Shown here: piece after piece, positions 52,724 to 61,641 of the stretch
Position numbering within the stretch: position 1 is the stretch's first letter
Layout: the number at the start of each line of letters is the position of its first letter
Assembly (NCBI RefSeq): GCF_001766835.1
Contig: NZ_LKEU01000027.1
Span: 186,001 to 250,000 of the forward strand
Origin: Acetobacterium wieringae
Lineage (GTDB): Bacteria; Bacillota; Clostridia; Eubacteriales; Eubacteriaceae
DNA length: 64,000 nt
Direction of reading: 5' to 3'
The notes under the pieces: model-generated
The model's input: only the letters and a program-made list of their open reading frames with translations
Databases searched by the model: none
What the model was told of the DNA's origin: nothing
Made by a program: the position numbers and the translations under genes

Positions 52724-53143
52724 ATGGACAAAGTAACTGGCAAGTTGACGGTTTTTTTTGACGACCCCTTCTGGGTGGGCGTCTTTGAAAGCGCAGATGG
52801 CGAAACTCTGAAAGTGGCCAAGGTGACGTTCGGAGCGGAACCCAAAGACGGGGAAATCTATGATTTTCTGCTTAAGCATTATAATCAACTCCAATTTAGT
52901 CAGCCGATTGCTGATGAAAAAGTGCCCGAGAAGCGGATTAATCCCAAACGGACGCAGCGGGAGGTTCACCGGCAACTGGAACACCAAGCCCTGGGCACCA
53001 AGGCCCAGCAGGCTCTAAAAGCAGAACAGGAAAACAAAAAGATCATCCGAAAAGCGTTTAACCGCCAGAAAACCGAGGAAGAAAAGCAACGCCAATTTGA
53101 TCTGCGGCAGGAAAAGAAAAAGCAGAAACATCGGGGGCATTAA
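52724..53143 (+). CDS. yjdF: YjdF-family protein
   Basis: A 139-aa protein. The ATG at 52724 follows AGGAGG; a TTG at 52718 is too close to it. The N-terminal half matches YjdF (KLTVFFDDPFWVGVFE, then AKVTFGAEP). The C-terminal half is a highly charged, Lys/Gln/Arg-rich helical tail (KTEEEKQRQFDLRQEKKKQK). The biochemical function is unknown; the family is linked to azaaromatic-sensing riboswitches and possibly detoxification. It follows the ABC exporter pair by about 190 bp, which could supply an efflux partner (inference). Confidence 0.87.
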   Translation: MDKVTGKLTVFFDDPFWVGVFESADGETLKVAKVTFGAEPKDGEIYDFLLKHYNQLQFSQPIADEKVPEKRINPKRTQREVHRQLEHQALGTKAQQALKAEQENKKIIRKAFNRQKTEEEKQRQFDLRQEKKKQKHRGH

Positions 53144-53261
53144 TCAGTGGTTTGCGTAAGTAACTTTAAGAAGTTTGTTACTCTGTGATCAAGTTACGGA
53201 GTATTAATCTAAAATGGTTATAATAAAGGTATACCAATTAACGATTAAGGAGATTAAAGAT

Positions 53262-53573
53262 ATGAGCGCAGTAATAATCACTAAAGATAATTTTCAACAG
53301 GAAGTCATCAATTCCGATAAACCGGTGTTACTCGATTTTTGGGCACCCTGGTGTGGCCCCTGCAAGATGGTTTCGCCGATCATCGACGAAATCGCCGATG
53401 AGGTCTTTACCTTAAAGGTCGGAAAAATAAACGTCGATGAACAACAGGAACTGGCCGCCGAATTTAAGGTTATGAGCATCCCGACCCTGGCAGTGGTCAA
53501 GGGCGGGGTAGTAGTGAAGAAATCTGTGGGAGCAAAATCCAAAGCGGATATTTTAGATTTAGTGGCTCAATAG
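53262..53573 (+). CDS. trxA: Thioredoxin
   Basis: A 103-aa thioredoxin with the canonical active site WCGPC and the cis-Pro motif SIPTL. The ATG at 53262 follows AAGGAG at good spacing; an upstream start at 53214 has none. It is a general cytoplasmic disulfide reductase. It is monocistronic, with a strong terminator directly behind; no thioredoxin reductase gene lies nearby. Confidence 0.95.
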   Translation: MSAVIITKDNFQQEVINSDKPVLLDFWAPWCGPCKMVSPIIDEIADEVFTLKVGKINVDEQQELAAEFKVMSIPTLAVVKGGVVVKKSVGAKSKADILDLVAQ

Positions 53574-53578
53574 CCCCA

Positions 53579-53612
53579 AAAAGAGCAACCGAGAAATTGG
53601 TTGCTCTTTTAA
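53579..53612. terminator. Bidirectional terminator between trxA and the Crp/Fnr gene
   Basis: A 12-bp perfect stem (53579-53590 with 53599-53610), with A on the left and T on the right. It lies between two convergent genes. Confidence 0.9.
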
Positions 53613-53623
53613 TTTTTTGGACG

Positions 53624-54298
53624 TTAAATAATTTCTTTTAATTGTACCTTGTCAATCACTTCAATTTTACCCCGGGACAGGTGTACATACCCCTCATTCT
53701 CAAAATATTTAAGCATCCGGGAGACCACTTCCCGGGCAGACCCCACATATTTGGCAATTTGCTCGTGGGTCATCACAATGGTGGTAGAACCGGTACGGGC
53801 CACCTCATCCAGCAGGAAAATGGTCAGCCGCTTGTCGAAACTCATAAAGAGAATCTGCTGCATCGCCCACATCACGTCCGAAAAACGGTCAATCATCGAT
53901 TTATAGGAAAAATTCTCGGCATGGATGTTTTCATTACAAATACGCTGGAAGATCGAGGATTTAATCAGGAGGACTTCACAATCCGTTTCGGCATCAATAT
54001 GCACATCAAAGGTGATATTTTCAAGGACACAGGAAGCCGATAAGATACAGACCTCATCCGGGCCCAGACGGTAAAGGGTAATATCCCGGCCGTCTTCGGA
54101 TAAAATATAGGTGCGCAATTCACCGCTTTTAATCAGGAGCACGCCGACACAATCGTTTTCGCCACGATGGATGTTTTCACCCCGGCGGTATTTTATGGGG
54201 ATGGCATTATCAGTCAGTTGTGACTGTTGCTGTGGCGTTAAATGATCCCAAAAAGTCAGAACGGATTGAAGAAATGTCTGATCGTTTTCTTTTAGCAT
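53624..54298 (-). CDS. Crp/Fnr-family transcriptional regulator
   Basis: A 224-aa protein with a cyclic-nucleotide-binding-like beta roll (about 25-145) and a C-terminal helix-turn-helix (MTHEQIAKYVGSAREVVSRMLKYFENEG). It lacks the N-terminal Cys cluster of FNR, though four Cys (for example in VCILSASC and TDCEV) lie in the sensory domain. The effector is unknown. It is divergent from the acetyltransferase gene at 54406 with a 107-bp gap that must hold both promoters, so it may regulate that gene. Confidence 0.9.
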   Translation of the reverse strand: MLKENDQTFLQSVLTFWDHLTPQQQSQLTDNAIPIKYRRGENIHRGENDCVGVLLIKSGELRTYILSEDGRDITLYRLGPDEVCILSASCVLENITFDVHIDAETDCEVLLIKSSIFQRICNENIHAENFSYKSMIDRFSDVMWAMQQILFMSFDKRLTIFLLDEVARTGSTTIVMTHEQIAKYVGSAREVVSRMLKYFENEGYVHLSRGKIEVIDKVQLKEII

Positions 54299-54405
54299 AT
54301 TGATACCTCGCTTAATCGAATATTTTCTAGTATACCATAAGTTGACATTGAGTCTAATTTAATATTTCGGGTATAAAATAAAATAATAACACTAAGGAGC
54401 GTCAA

Positions 54406-55623
54406 ATGAATAAAGCGATAAAAAGAGATTTGCATCTAAAGCGGCTGGAAGCCAAGGATTTAACGCAGTTTAATGATATTTTGAGGTATGCCTTTCAGGT
54501 GACGGATGAACAGCTGCTAAAAGTCGGTTGGAAGCACGATGAGATTAAGCGGTCAAAATTTCCGATTCTGGAAAAAGCCGAGGTCATCGGCTGGTTTGAG
54601 GATGAGCGGTTGGCGGCCCAGATCGCTGTTTACCCGTTGCAGGTCAATATCAGTGGCAGCATTTATGAGATGGGCTATATTACCGGCGTGGCCACCTATC
54701 CGGAATACATGGGCCTGGGGTTAATGTCCGGGCTGATGAAAAAAAGTCTGGAAACGATGTATGAACGCAACCAGTGCATATCCTTTTTATATCCCTATTC
54801 CCATCCTCTCTATCGGCATAAAGGCTGGGAGGTGGTCTCTGATAAGATGACTTATCAGATCCGTGACCACCAGTTGCCTCGGGATATTGATGTGCCGGGA
54901 CGGGTGAAGCGGGTCAGGGAAAACAGCCCCGATCTGATTGCCCTTCATGACACCTTTGCCCGGCAGACCCATGGTTGTCTGGTTCGCAATGAACTGGTCT
55001 GGGAGGAATACTGGCGCTGGGATGTGGAAGATGTTACGGTAGCGATTTATTATGGCGAAGATGATCGTCCGTTGGGCTATCTGGTCTACCTGATCGAAAA
55101 TGATGTCTTCCATGTCAAAGAAATGGTTTATTTAAATCAGGAGGCCCGCAAAGGGCTGTGGGGTTATATTGCGGCTCATGAATCGATGATCAACGAGGTG
55201 GTTGGCAGCAATTACAACAACCATACCATTTCGTTTCTGTTTGGTGACAGCGATATGAAAGAAACCATTCGCCCTTATATTATGGCTCGGATTGTGGATT
55301 TCGAAGGGTTTTTCAGGCAGTATCACTTTTCCAATACCGATATCAATGAAGCGGTGACCTTTGAGGTTATTGACACCGTATTGGAATGGAATAATCGCAG
55401 TTTTACCGTCAAGTTCAGCCCCGGTCAGGCTCCGGTTTTAGTTGATGAACCGTCAGATAACCGGGTCAAGTTAGAAATCGGGATTTTAACCTGCATGCTG
55501 CTGGGTTATAAGCGACCCACCTACCTGCAGCAGATTGAACGGATTGAGGCCAGTAAAAAAACAGTGGCGATCCTGGAGAGTGTCATCGCCAATGAGAAAA
55601 TTTATTTCTCCGATTATATTTAA
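54406..55623 (+). CDS. Eis-like GNAT N-acetyltransferase with C-terminal SCP2-like domain
   Basis: A 405-aa protein. The first GNAT domain has the acetyl-CoA-binding region GVATYPEYMGLGLMSGLM. A second GNAT-like part follows, and the C-terminal 100 residues resemble the sterol-carrier-like domain of Eis proteins. Eis family members acetylate amines on small molecules, including aminoglycosides, or protein lysines; the natural substrate is unknown. AAGGAGCG precedes the start. Divergent from the Crp/Fnr gene. Confidence 0.87.
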   Translation: MNKAIKRDLHLKRLEAKDLTQFNDILRYAFQVTDEQLLKVGWKHDEIKRSKFPILEKAEVIGWFEDERLAAQIAVYPLQVNISGSIYEMGYITGVATYPEYMGLGLMSGLMKKSLETMYERNQCISFLYPYSHPLYRHKGWEVVSDKMTYQIRDHQLPRDIDVPGRVKRVRENSPDLIALHDTFARQTHGCLVRNELVWEEYWRWDVEDVTVAIYYGEDDRPLGYLVYLIENDVFHVKEMVYLNQEARKGLWGYIAAHESMINEVVGSNYNNHTISFLFGDSDMKETIRPYIMARIVDFEGFFRQYHFSNTDINEAVTFEVIDTVLEWNNRSFTVKFSPGQAPVLVDEPSDNRVKLEIGILTCMLLGYKRPTYLQQIERIEASKKTVAILESVIANEKIYFSDYI

Positions 55624-55630
55624 ATCAAAA

Positions 55631-55664
55631 AAAACGGTTGATGTGAGCATCAATCGTTTTTTTT
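55631..55664. terminator. Bidirectional terminator
   Basis: An 11-bp stem (55633-55643 with 55648-55658, one G-U) with A and T runs on either side. It overlaps the stop codon of the leftward TlpA-family gene. Confidence 0.85.
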
Positions 55665-56216
55665 GATTGCTTCAATGCTGGAGCGCAGGGTCGCTTCATC
55701 GATGGCACCACGATATCCAGTGACAATTTTGCCTTCGGGGTTAATAAACAGGGTAGTGGGAATCGATGAGATGCCATAGGCGGTACTGGCTTCCAGTTTG
55801 GTATCAAAATAAACGGGGAAGACGAAACCCTGGTCTGCGACGTATTGAAGCCCCTTTTCTTTTGTTTCCCGCTGCCCATCAGTCTGATCAATCATCAGAA
55901 AGATAACTGCATCTTTTTGATCCTGATAGACGGTGTTGAAATGAGGCATTTCGCTTTTACAGGGTGGGCACCAGGAGGCCCAGAAGTTGAGCACCACCGG
56001 CTTTCCGGAAAAATCGGACAGCTTGACCGGATTGCCATCCTGATCAAAGACGGTAAAATCCGGAGCTGTCTGAAGTTCTTCGGTTTGACCGTTGTTGTTA
56101 GCGGCCGGTGTTTGCGGCTTAAAGTTTTGTGATAAGGCCGTGTAACCCCAATAAACGATGGCCAGAAAGGCCCCAAAAACGACGATGGCGATAAGCGTTT
56201 TAGTTTGTTTAGTCAT
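55650..56216 (-). CDS. TlpA/ResA-family membrane-anchored thioredoxin-like protein
   Basis: A 188-aa protein with an N-terminal membrane anchor (about 8-28) and an extracytoplasmic thioredoxin fold with active site WCPPC and a cis-Pro motif SIPTT. It should reduce disulfides outside the membrane with electrons from the neighbouring CcdA protein, 10 bp upstream in the same operon. No cytochrome c genes are present; substrates may be other exported thiol proteins, such as the many lipoproteins encoded here. Confidence 0.92.
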   Translation of the reverse strand: MTKQTKTLIAIVVFGAFLAIVYWGYTALSQNFKPQTPAANNNGQTEELQTAPDFTVFDQDGNPVKLSDFSGKPVVLNFWASWCPPCKSEMPHFNTVYQDQKDAVIFLMIDQTDGQRETKEKGLQYVADQGFVFPVYFDTKLEASTAYGISSIPTTLFINPEGKIVTGYRGAIDEATLRSSIEAIKKND

Positions 56217-56226
56217 AATAAGCTCC

Positions 56227-56898
56227 TTAAAAGGTTAAGAGTGACAGAAAAGTTCCCAACAGTCCGGTGGCCATCAGTAGTCCGATGACAACCAGCAGCC
56301 CGCCGGAAATCCGATTGATGACCGGATAATGTCGTTTGATAAAATCAAAGGTTGATTTCATCCGATCAATCAAAATAGCTGAGACCACAAAGGGAATCCC
56401 CAGGCCAAGGGAAAACGAAAACAACATCAAAATACCCTTAAATGTATCACCACTGGAGGCGGCCATCATTAGAGCTGAACCCAGAAACGCACCAACACAG
56501 GGCGTCCAGCCGATGGAAAAGACGATCCCAAAAAGCAGGGCCGAAAAGAACCCGGGATGCGAATGATTGAGGTTCATCTGACGGTTGGTGTTCAGAAACG
56601 GTATGTTCAGCAGATCCATAAAATTCAGGCCAAACAGGATGATGATAATACCGCCAGCCACATTAATAACGGTGCTGTATTCAATCAGAACACTGCCAAG
56701 CTTGCCGGCAAAAGCACCAAGCAAAACAAAGATTACTGTAAAGCCGAGCACAAAGCCCAGGGCATTAATGATAACGGTACGATTATTATCACCCGGGGTT
56801 TGGCCAGCAAAATAGGAGATATAAATGGGCAGCATCGGCAAAAGACAGGGAGAGATAAAGGTGATGATGCCTTCCAGAAAGGCAATAAAATAATCCAT
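56227..56898 (-). CDS. ccdA: CcdA-family thiol:disulfide electron carrier
   Basis: A 223-aa protein with six predicted membrane segments and the DsbD/CcdA pattern: FISPCLLPMLPIY in segment 1 and GWTPCVGAF in segment 4 carry the two redox-active Cys next to Pro. It moves reducing equivalents from cytoplasmic thioredoxin to the TlpA-like protein encoded directly behind. AAGGAGG precedes the start. First gene of the operon; the upstream side is the long AT-rich gap before rseC. Confidence 0.92.
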   Translation of the reverse strand: MDYFIAFLEGIITFISPCLLPMLPIYISYFAGQTPGDNNRTVIINALGFVLGFTVIFVLLGAFAGKLGSVLIEYSTVINVAGGIIIILFGLNFMDLLNIPFLNTNRQMNLNHSHPGFFSALLFGIVFSIGWTPCVGAFLGSALMMAASSGDTFKGILMLFSFSLGLGIPFVVSAILIDRMKSTFDFIKRHYPVINRISGGLLVVIGLLMATGLLGTFLSLLTF

Positions 56899-57636
56899 AT
56901 AACCTCCTTATTAAGGATTAGGATCAGTGAACCTTAATTAAAATAGAACAATTAACATTTTTTTATTGTAACAAAAGCTTATTTTTTTCTCCGTAACCAG
57001 ATCACATTAGCGATATTATGACAATTAAGTCTTAAGAATAAAAGCTATTTTAGTAAAAATAGGATCGAATGACTTAATAAAAGTAATGATTTGTTAAATA
57101 AATGACGAAATTAAATCGAAAATTTCCCAAAGAACCGCAAACTTTTTTTCTCTTCGATTAACCAGGTGAAATATTGAGGGTAAAAATTCGCTCATAGCCA
57201 GCTGGGTGATGATTACGAAAAAGTCGATTGTTAATATTTATACTATCGCAGAAAAAAGCCGAAATGAACAGATTTGAAATGAATGGTTTAATTGCGGGAT
57301 TTAAAGAAAACGTTTTAATGAATTTTCGTAAAGCAGTGAAAAATGGTTAATTATTACTCGATGATCCCGGGAGTGAACAGGAAAAGACAACCTCGGATAA
57401 ATTCCATATTTTCCCTTGTAATTCAATTTTTTAAATGTATAATTAAGTTCGATTTGAGACCCCGAAAAAGGCAAAATCATAATGCCTTATTTAATAAGAA
57501 GAAAGTTGATCAAAAAAGCAGAATCACTTACCGAAGTTTGAATGAATAGTTTTATTAATTGCTTATTAAGGGAATTAAATACAATGAACTGGCGAAGATT
57601 CATAATAAATCGAGTAGAATGTTGGAGTGAACCGAA
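56899..57636. other. AT-rich intergenic region of about 740 bp without a convincing gene
   Basis: The region is visibly poorer in G and C than its flanks. The longest rightward frame (57343-57549, 68 codons) has no good binding site and a composition of low credibility. It holds the leftward ccdA promoter side and, on the right, a likely promoter for rseC-rnf with an untranslated leader of about 190 nt. I see no repeat, riboswitch consensus or mobile-element trace. Confidence 0.6.
57416..57443 (+). promoter_or_regulatory. Candidate promoter of the rseC-rnf operon
   Basis: TTGTAA (57416-57421) and TATAAT (57438-57443), 16-bp spacer, about 195 bp before the rseC start codon. Confidence 0.5.
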
Positions 57637-58053
57637 ATGCGCAGAGAAGAGACCGGAATTGTCATCGAAACCAGTGAAAATAAGGCTAAGGTTAAGGCCA
57701 GTCGCCATGGTGATTGTGAAAACTGTGGGGTTTGCCCCGGCGATAATGCCATGGTTGTCGAGGTTCAAAACTTGATTGGTGCCAAAGTTGGTCAACGGGT
57801 GGCTTTCGAAATCCAGGAAGCAAACATGTTATGGGCAGCGTTTGTGGTTTATTTGCTACCACTGCTGGCACTTTTTGTCGGAGCTCTTGGTGGTGGCATT
57901 CTCGGGACGAATTTGGGACAGCCAGTGCTGGCGTTTCAGATCGTCGGCGGAAGTGTGTTCTTCACTGTCGCAGTGATCTATCTGAAACGCTACGATCAGG
58001 CAGTAAAAAAGAATGACAAGCTGCTGCCAGTGATCACCAAAATCCTGTATTAG
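57637..58053 (+). CDS. rseC: RseC-family (SoxR-reducing system) protein
   Basis: A 138-aa protein with an N-terminal cytoplasmic part carrying closely spaced Cys (HGDCENCGVC) and two membrane segments (about 65-85 and 92-113), the RseC/MucC architecture. In enteric bacteria RseC works with Rsx/Rnf to reduce SoxR. Here it sits 67 bp before rnfC on the same strand and is probably part of the rnf operon. Its role in a strict anaerobe is open: Rnf assembly, cluster insertion or redox control. Confidence 0.87.
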   Translation: MRREETGIVIETSENKAKVKASRHGDCENCGVCPGDNAMVVEVQNLIGAKVGQRVAFEIQEANMLWAAFVVYLLPLLALFVGALGGGILGTNLGQPVLAFQIVGGSVFFTVAVIYLKRYDQAVKKNDKLLPVITKILY

Positions 58054-58120
58054 TTGAACCGGGTCTGACAAACCAAAAGTAGCATAAATAAAAGTAGCAA
58101 AGGAAAAAAGAGGTGGAAAA

Positions 58121-59449
58121 ATGATTAAATCATTTCGCGGCGGGGTTCATCCCAAAGACAACAAATCCGCTACGGCGAGAAAACCAATTGAAACGGCGCC
58201 GTTACCGGAGGTAGCGGTGATTCCGATGCGGCAGCATATTGGTGCCGCCAGTGTGCCGATTGTAAAAAAGGGCGATCTGGTTAAAAAAGGACAGGTGATT
58301 GGCGAAGCCGATGGCTTTGTCTCAAGCAATGTCCATGCCTCCATATCGGGACAGGTCATCGATGTGGGCAGTCATCCCCATCCCATCTTTGGAAAATGCG
58401 AGGCGGTTGTCATCAGCAGTGATGGCAAAGATGAGTGGCAAGAAGGGCTCCCGCTGACACGCAATTGGGAAGAATTGGATGCTGCCCAATTATTAAAAAT
58501 AATCAGTGATGCCGGAATTGTCGGGATGGGAGGCGCAACCTTTCCAACCCACGTAAAATCAACCCTACAAAAAGACAAGCATGTCGATCTACTGATTTTG
58601 AATGCGGCCGAATGCGAACCCTATTTAACCGCCGATCATCGGATGATGCTGGAAGAAGGGCCCCGGATTGTCACTGGCGTAAAAATCGCCATGAAAGTTC
58701 TGGGGGTGGAAAGATGTCTGGTGGGAATTGAGGATAATAAAAAAGATGCCATTAAAAAAATGACTGATGCCTTTTCCGGTTTACCGGTGGAAGTAGTGGC
58801 GCTGCCGACGAAATATCCCCAGGGAGCTGAAAAAATGCTGATCAATGCCGTTTCGGGAAGAATTATTCCTTCCGGGGGATTGCCGATGGATGTCGGTGTG
58901 GTGGTTCAGAATGTCGGTACGGTGGCAGCCATCTGTGATGCCGTAACCCAGGGAATTCCGCTGATTGAGCGGGTCACCACAGTCAGCGGCGGCAGTATCA
59001 AAGATCCGAAAAACATCAGGGTTCGGATCGGCACTCCGTTTCGGGAAGCAATTGAATTTTGTGATGGATTCTTAACCCGTCCGGAAAAAATAATCATGGG
59101 CGGACCGATGATGGGGATGGCCGAACCCAGTATTGATATTCCCATTATTAAAGGTGTATCCGGAATTCTGGCGATTGCCAAAGGAGAAGCCAATACCGGT
59201 AAAGAGGCCTCATGCATCCGTTGTGGCCGCTGCGTCAATGCCTGTCCGATGGGACTTAATCCCAGTATGCTCAGTATTTTAAGTGAGCGGGGACTTTATG
59301 AAGAGGCCAAAGCAGACTACGGACTTTTTGATTGTGCCGAATGTGGCAGCTGTGTTTTTGCCTGTCCAGCCAAACGGAATATTGTCCAGTATGTTAAATA
59401 CAGCAAAGCGCAGAATGCAGCTGCAAAATTGAAAGAAAATCGAGGTTAA
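58121..59449 (+). CDS. rnfC: Rnf complex subunit C
   Basis: A 442-aa subunit with an N-terminal barrel-sandwich region (VKKGDLVKKGQVIGEA), a Complex I 51-kDa-like NADH/FMN-binding part (GGATFPTHVK, NAAECEPYL) and two [4Fe-4S] motifs (CIRCGRCVNACP and CAECGSCVFACP). It is the peripheral NADH-reacting subunit of ferredoxin:NAD+ oxidoreductase. RBS AAGAGGTGG. First gene in the order C-D-G-E-A-B known from A. woodii; length matches. Confidence 0.97.
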   Translation: MIKSFRGGVHPKDNKSATARKPIETAPLPEVAVIPMRQHIGAASVPIVKKGDLVKKGQVIGEADGFVSSNVHASISGQVIDVGSHPHPIFGKCEAVVISSDGKDEWQEGLPLTRNWEELDAAQLLKIISDAGIVGMGGATFPTHVKSTLQKDKHVDLLILNAAECEPYLTADHRMMLEEGPRIVTGVKIAMKVLGVERCLVGIEDNKKDAIKKMTDAFSGLPVEVVALPTKYPQGAEKMLINAVSGRIIPSGGLPMDVGVVVQNVGTVAAICDAVTQGIPLIERVTTVSGGSIKDPKNIRVRIGTPFREAIEFCDGFLTRPEKIIMGGPMMGMAEPSIDIPIIKGVSGILAIAKGEANTGKEASCIRCGRCVNACPMGLNPSMLSILSERGLYEEAKADYGLFDCAECGSCVFACPAKRNIVQYVKYSKAQNAAAKLKENRG

Positions 59450-59454
59450 GCATC

Positions 59455-60453
59455 ATGGTCGATACAACAATGAATGATAAAATATTTAATGTTTCGATGT
59501 CCCCCCATATTCGGGATAATCAGTCCATTGCTAAAATAATGTGGACGGTGATCATTGCATTGACGCCGGCAGCCCTGTTTAGCGCCTTTAATTTCGGATA
59601 TCGGGTTCTGATTGTGCTGTTAATTGGGATGGGATCAGCGGTTTTATTTGAATATCTGACCCAGAAAATCAGAAAAAAGACCATCACCATCGGTGACGGC
59701 AGTGCCTGTTTAACCGGACTGCTGCTGGCCATGTGTCTGCCGCCGACGATTCCCTTTTATATGCCAGCTGTGGGTTCATTTATTGCTATTGTCATCGCCA
59801 AACACGCCATGGGCGGCCTGGGTTTTAATATCTTTAATCCGGCCCATATCGGGCGGGCGGCCTTAATGATCTCCTGGCCGGTGGCGATGACAACGTGGAG
59901 TAAGATGACCACCGGGGTGGATGTGGTGTCGACGGCGACGCCCCTTAATATTTTAAAACAGCAGGGCTATCAGAAACTGATTGAGACCTTTGGTTCCGCC
60001 CCGGACATGTATCAGGCCTTATTCCTGGGCACCAGAAACGGCAGCATTGGCGAAACGTCAACGGTATTGCTGCTACTGGGCGGAGGCTTTTTAATCTATA
60101 AAAAATACATTAACTGGCAAGTGCCGGTGGTGATGGTGGGAACGGTGGGAATTCTGACCTGGGTCTTTGGTCCGGCCGGACTCTTTACCGGCGATCCGCT
60201 TTTTCATATGATGGCCGGGGGACTGATCATCGGTGCCTTTTTTATGGCCACCGATATGGTAACCATCCCGATTACCATTAAAGGTCAGGTGATTTTTGCC
60301 TTAGGGGCCGGGATTCTCACCGTCCTGATTCGCTTAAAGGGTGGCTATCCGGAAGGCGTTTGCTATTCGATTTTATTAATGAACAGCATCACACCGCTGA
60401 TAGATCGATTTGTTCAGCCAGTCCGATTTGGACTGAGGGGGGAAGCAAAATGA
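59455..60453 (+). CDS. rnfD: Rnf complex subunit D
   Basis: A 332-aa membrane protein of the NqrB/RnfD family with about nine to ten segments. The covalent FMN site is the Thr in S-T-A-T-P-L (near 59935). It forms part of the ion-translocating core. The ATG at 59455 follows GAGG at workable spacing; another ATG lies at 59470. Its stop overlaps the rnfG start (ATGA). Confidence 0.96.
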   Translation: MVDTTMNDKIFNVSMSPHIRDNQSIAKIMWTVIIALTPAALFSAFNFGYRVLIVLLIGMGSAVLFEYLTQKIRKKTITIGDGSACLTGLLLAMCLPPTIPFYMPAVGSFIAIVIAKHAMGGLGFNIFNPAHIGRAALMISWPVAMTTWSKMTTGVDVVSTATPLNILKQQGYQKLIETFGSAPDMYQALFLGTRNGSIGETSTVLLLLGGGFLIYKKYINWQVPVVMVGTVGILTWVFGPAGLFTGDPLFHMMAGGLIIGAFFMATDMVTIPITIKGQVIFALGAGILTVLIRLKGGYPEGVCYSILLMNSITPLIDRFVQPVRFGLRGEAK

Positions 60454-61016
60454 CAGTAGAACATGGAAGCAAACACGATTCTATTTTTAAGATCGCTATC
60501 AATCTGGCCATTGCTTGCTTTATTTCGGGATCAATTATTGCAATAACGTATTATTTCACGGCCCCGATCACACGGCAGAATACCGAAAATACTAAAACCG
60601 AAATGATGCAGCAGCTGGTGGCCGATTCGGATAAATTCATCCCGGTGGAAGGAAAAACCGATTGGTTTATTGCCAACAAAAACGGTGCGGCGATCGCCTA
60701 TGTTATCCCGACCGATACCAAGGGGTATGGTGGTACCATAAAAATGCTGGTGGCAGTTTCGCCGGAAGGTAAAGAAATTGACTATCAAATCTTGTCGGCC
60801 AACGAAACTCCGGGACTGGGCGATGGCGTTGCAAAAGATGAGTTTAAGAAGCAATTCCGCGGGAAAACAGCGGCGGCCATGGTTGTGACCAAAGATCCGG
60901 CCAATACCGAGAATATCCAGGCCATCACCGGGGCTACCATTTCGTCCCGGGCTGTGACCGCAGGGGTGAAGACCGCCGAGACAGAGGTTATGGAATACTT
61001 GGAGGCACAGAACTGA
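60450..61016 (+). CDS. rnfG: Rnf complex subunit G
   Basis: A 188-aa flavoprotein with one N-terminal membrane anchor and an outside FMN_bind domain; covalent FMN should sit on Thr of T-G-A-T-I-S-S. The ATG at 60450 is chosen because it follows GGGGGGAAG and overlaps the rnfD stop. It is an electron carrier on the outer face of the Rnf complex. Confidence 0.96.
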   Translation: MTVEHGSKHDSIFKIAINLAIACFISGSIIAITYYFTAPITRQNTENTKTEMMQQLVADSDKFIPVEGKTDWFIANKNGAAIAYVIPTDTKGYGGTIKMLVAVSPEGKEIDYQILSANETPGLGDGVAKDEFKKQFRGKTAAAMVVTKDPANTENIQAITGATISSRAVTAGVKTAETEVMEYLEAQN

Positions 61017-61017
61017 G

Positions 61018-61641
61018 ATGAAAAATTTATGGGATATTTTTAAAAAAGGTCTGATTGTCGAAAATCCAATTTTTGTGCTGGCACTTAGTCTGTGTCCGGC
61101 GTTGGCAGTAACTGCCTCGGCGATCACCGCCTTAACCATGGGGCTGTCAGTGATGTTTGTAATTACCGCCAATAATGTGGTAGTCTCACTGACTCGCAAG
61201 CTGGTCAACCCCAAAGTTCGGGTACCGGTGTATATTACCTCGATTGCCACCATCGTTACGCTGGTGCAGCTGTTGCTCCAGGCCTTTGCGCCGGAGCTTT
61301 ACAAGGCCCTGGGGATTTATTTGGCGCTTATTGTGGTGTTTGCCATTATTCTAGCCCGGGCCGAAGTGTTTGCATCGAAGAACTCGGTGATCCCGTCGTT
61401 TTTTGATGGCCTGGGAATGGGGGCCGGTTTTACCCTGGCGCTGCTGCTGATTGGCTGCGTCCGGGAACTGTTGGGGGCCGGGTCGATTTTTGGGATCCCG
61501 GTGATTGGTGATTGGTATGATCCGGCCTTAATTATGATTTTACCAGCTGGTGGTTTTATCTTAATTGGTTATCTGGTGGGTGGTTTTAAAATGCTGACTG
61601 AATATATGGAAAAAGCAGAAGCAAAAAAGGGTGACCGATAA
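61018..61641 (+). CDS. rnfE: Rnf complex subunit E
   Basis: A 207-aa integral membrane protein with six segments, homologous to RnfA and NqrD. SLCPALAVTAS near the start holds the family Cys that helps bind an intramembrane [2Fe-2S] cluster, with a second in LIGCVRELLG. Ends in a 1-bp overlap with rnfA. Confidence 0.96.
   Translation: MKNLWDIFKKGLIVENPIFVLALSLCPALAVTASAITALTMGLSVMFVITANNVVVSLTRKLVNPKVRVPVYITSIATIVTLVQLLLQAFAPELYKALGIYLALIVVFAIILARAEVFASKNSVIPSFFDGLGMGAGFTLALLLIGCVRELLGAGSIFGIPVIGDWYDPALIMILPAGGFILIGYLVGGFKMLTEYMEKAEAKKGDR

Noticed and set aside
57343..57549. Possible 68-aa gene in the AT-rich gap
   Set aside because: No ribosome binding site, basic low-complexity product and overlap with the likely rseC-rnf promoter at 57416-57443.
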